Assembly (NCBI GenBank): GCA_947494565.1
Contig: CANLVG010000005.1
Location: forward strand, 372,001 to 436,000
DNA length: 64,000 nt
Reading direction: 5' to 3'
Source: an uncultured Flavobacteriaceae bacterium
GTDB lineage: Bacteria; Bacteroidota; Bacteroidia; Flavobacteriales; Flavobacteriaceae
The position numbers and the translations under genes are program-made. The number at the start of each line of letters is the position of its first letter. The stretch's first letter is position 1. The notes beneath the pieces were generated by a model. That model ran no database searches. It saw only the letters and a list, made by a program, of their open reading frames with translations, and had not been told where the DNA came from. Below are positions 63,801 to 64,000 of the stretch, in pieces.

Positions 63801-64000
63801 TTTCAAGAACATCTGAATTGAAAATCGTCGATGCCAAAACAGGGATCACGCTCAGTACGAATAATATTCCGTATGGTTCTTCATTGTTCATAGAGAACGG
63901 TGCCAAGGTCGCCAAAGGTGATGTAATTTGTTCTTGGGATCCTTATAACGGTGTTATCGTATCAGAATTCACAGGTAAGATTGCCTATGAGAATATTGAT
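60830..64000 (+). CDS. rpoC: DNA-directed RNA polymerase beta' subunit, N-terminal 1057 codons (cut by window edge)
   Basis: The frame begins ATGGCTAGAATACACG and stays open to the window end. The zinc-finger cysteines lie in [11 protein letters not shown] and [11 protein letters not shown] near residues 65-85, the clamp region follows, and the magnesium site [14 protein letters not shown] with its three aspartates is intact. A second zinc site begins around [16 protein letters not shown], and [16 protein letters not shown] (trigger-loop region) follows. The gene would continue about 370 codons beyond the window. Confidence 0.98.
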   Translation, partial: MARIHDNTPQKRFDKISIGLASPEAILAESRGEVLKPETINYRTHKPERDGLFCERIFGPVKDYECACGKYKRIRYRGIVCDRCGVEVTEKKVRRDRVGHINLVVPVAHIWYFRSLPNKIGYLLGLPSKKLDMIIYYERYVVIQPGIAKGPEGEEINKMDFLTEEEYLNIVEELPQENQYLDDTDPNKFIAKMGAECLIDILSRIDLKELSFSLRHKANTETSKQRKTEALKRLQVVEALRESQENRENNPEWMIMKVVPVIPPELRPLVPLDGGRFATSDLNDLYRRVIIRNNRLKRLVEIKAPEVILRNEKRMLQEAVDSLFDNTRKASAVKTESNRPLKSLSDSLKGKQGRFRQNLLGKRVDYSARSVIVVGPEMKLFECGLPKDMAAELYKPFVIRKLIERGIVKTVKSAKKIIDKKEPVVWDILENVLKGHPVLLNRAPTLHRLGIQAFQPKLIEGKAIRLHPLVCTAFNADFDGDQMAVHLPLGPEAILEAQLLMLASHNILNPANGSPITVPSQDMVLGLYYMTKERKSTPEVPIKGEGLTFYSAEEVEIAFNEGMVSLNAGIKVRAKDFNEAGELVYQIIPTTVGRVLFNMEVPEAAGYINDVLNKKSLRDIIGKILAVTNVPTTADFLDKIKTMGYDFAFKGGLSFSLGDIIIPQEKHEMIADANGQVDGIMANYNMGLITNNERYNQVIDVWTSTNAMLTELAMKRIREDQQGFNSVYMMLDSGARGSKEQIRQLTGMRGLMAKPKKSTAGGGEIIENPILSNFKEGLSILEYFISTHGARKGLADTALKTADAGYLTRRLVDVSQDVIINIEDCETLRGVEVEALKKNEEVVETLGERILGRVSLHDVYDPISEELLLTAGQEIMEGDVKKIEVSPIERVEVRSALTCEAPKGICAKCYGRNLSTNKMVQRGEAVGVVAAQSIGEPGTQLTLRTFHVGGIAGNISEDNKLEAKFGGVAEIEDLRTVTGEDGDGGKATIVISRTSELKIVDAKTGITLSTNNIPYGSSLFIENGAKVAKGDVICSWDPYNGVIVSEFTGKIAYENID

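Overview
This 64 kb window is chromosomal DNA of a member of the Bacteroidota, almost certainly a flavobacterium (family Flavobacteriaceae, probably a marine lineage). The evidence is: genes packed with few Shine-Dalgarno sites, promoters of the Bacteroidota type (TTG or TTTG, about 19 nt, then TAnnTTTG), a type IX secretion sorting tail on a giant surface protein, a ribosomal protein THX gene, flavobacterial families such as DUF2851, and a trpEGDCFBA operon. No CRISPR array, transposon, prophage or rRNA gene is visible. It is a core-genome segment with a few accessory surface genes.

Layout. 1-4.8 kb: an acetyltransferase, a lipoprotein, a fatty acid hydroxylase-type membrane enzyme, an RDD membrane protein, a secreted protein and a creatininase-type amidohydrolase. 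4.8-9.6 kb (minus): an operon rsfS-ftsH-LUD protein-cdsA-psd-acyl-CoA-binding protein, joining ribosome silencing, membrane proteolysis and phospholipid synthesis. 9.7-12.1 kb: birA, a START-like protein, pyrE and a NUDIX hydrolase. 12.1-17.9 kb (minus): an M14 peptidase lipoprotein, a PAS histidine kinase overlapping a CheY-like regulator, and ddl-coaD. 18-22.7 kb (plus): a PASTA protein, an RluA-type pseudouridine synthase, yaaA, a lipoprotein, THX (minus), a TPR protein and a uracil-DNA glycosylase-fold protein. 23-34.4 kb: ppc, a plug-only TonB-like protein, a carboxypeptidase-regulatory-domain protein, an M20 peptidase and an 1802-residue secreted multidomain di-haem protein.

34.9-41.7 kb (minus): the complete tryptophan operon trpE-G-D-C-F-B-A. 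In front of it lie a recognisable 18-residue leader peptide with three consecutive Trp codons and a terminator hairpin, so it is very probably controlled by transcription attenuation. 41.8-43 kb (minus): a MarR regulator and YceI protein with a palindromic operator candidate. 43-49.8 kb (plus): a rhodanese, DUF2851, a PspC-like protein, a TrkA-linked potassium channel, an alanine/Na+ symporter, a helix-hairpin-helix protein and an acyl-CoA dehydrogenase.

49.8-64 kb (plus): the translation/transcription core: rpsU (with a rare strong Shine-Dalgarno site), a Xer-type recombinase, hpf, tRNA-Thr, tRNA-Tyr, tRNA-Gly, tRNA-Thr, tuf, tRNA-Trp, secE, nusG, rplK, rplA, rplJ, rplL, rpoB and the first 1057 codons of rpoC. 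The tRNA-tuf-secE-nusG-rpl-rpo order matches the one known from Escherichia coli. The most interesting points are regulatory: the trp leader, the rpsU Shine-Dalgarno site, a GAAA-capped terminator hairpin at the start of the tRNA transcript, and several promoters placed so close to the start codon that the mRNAs should be leaderless. I found no convincing new multi-gene system.
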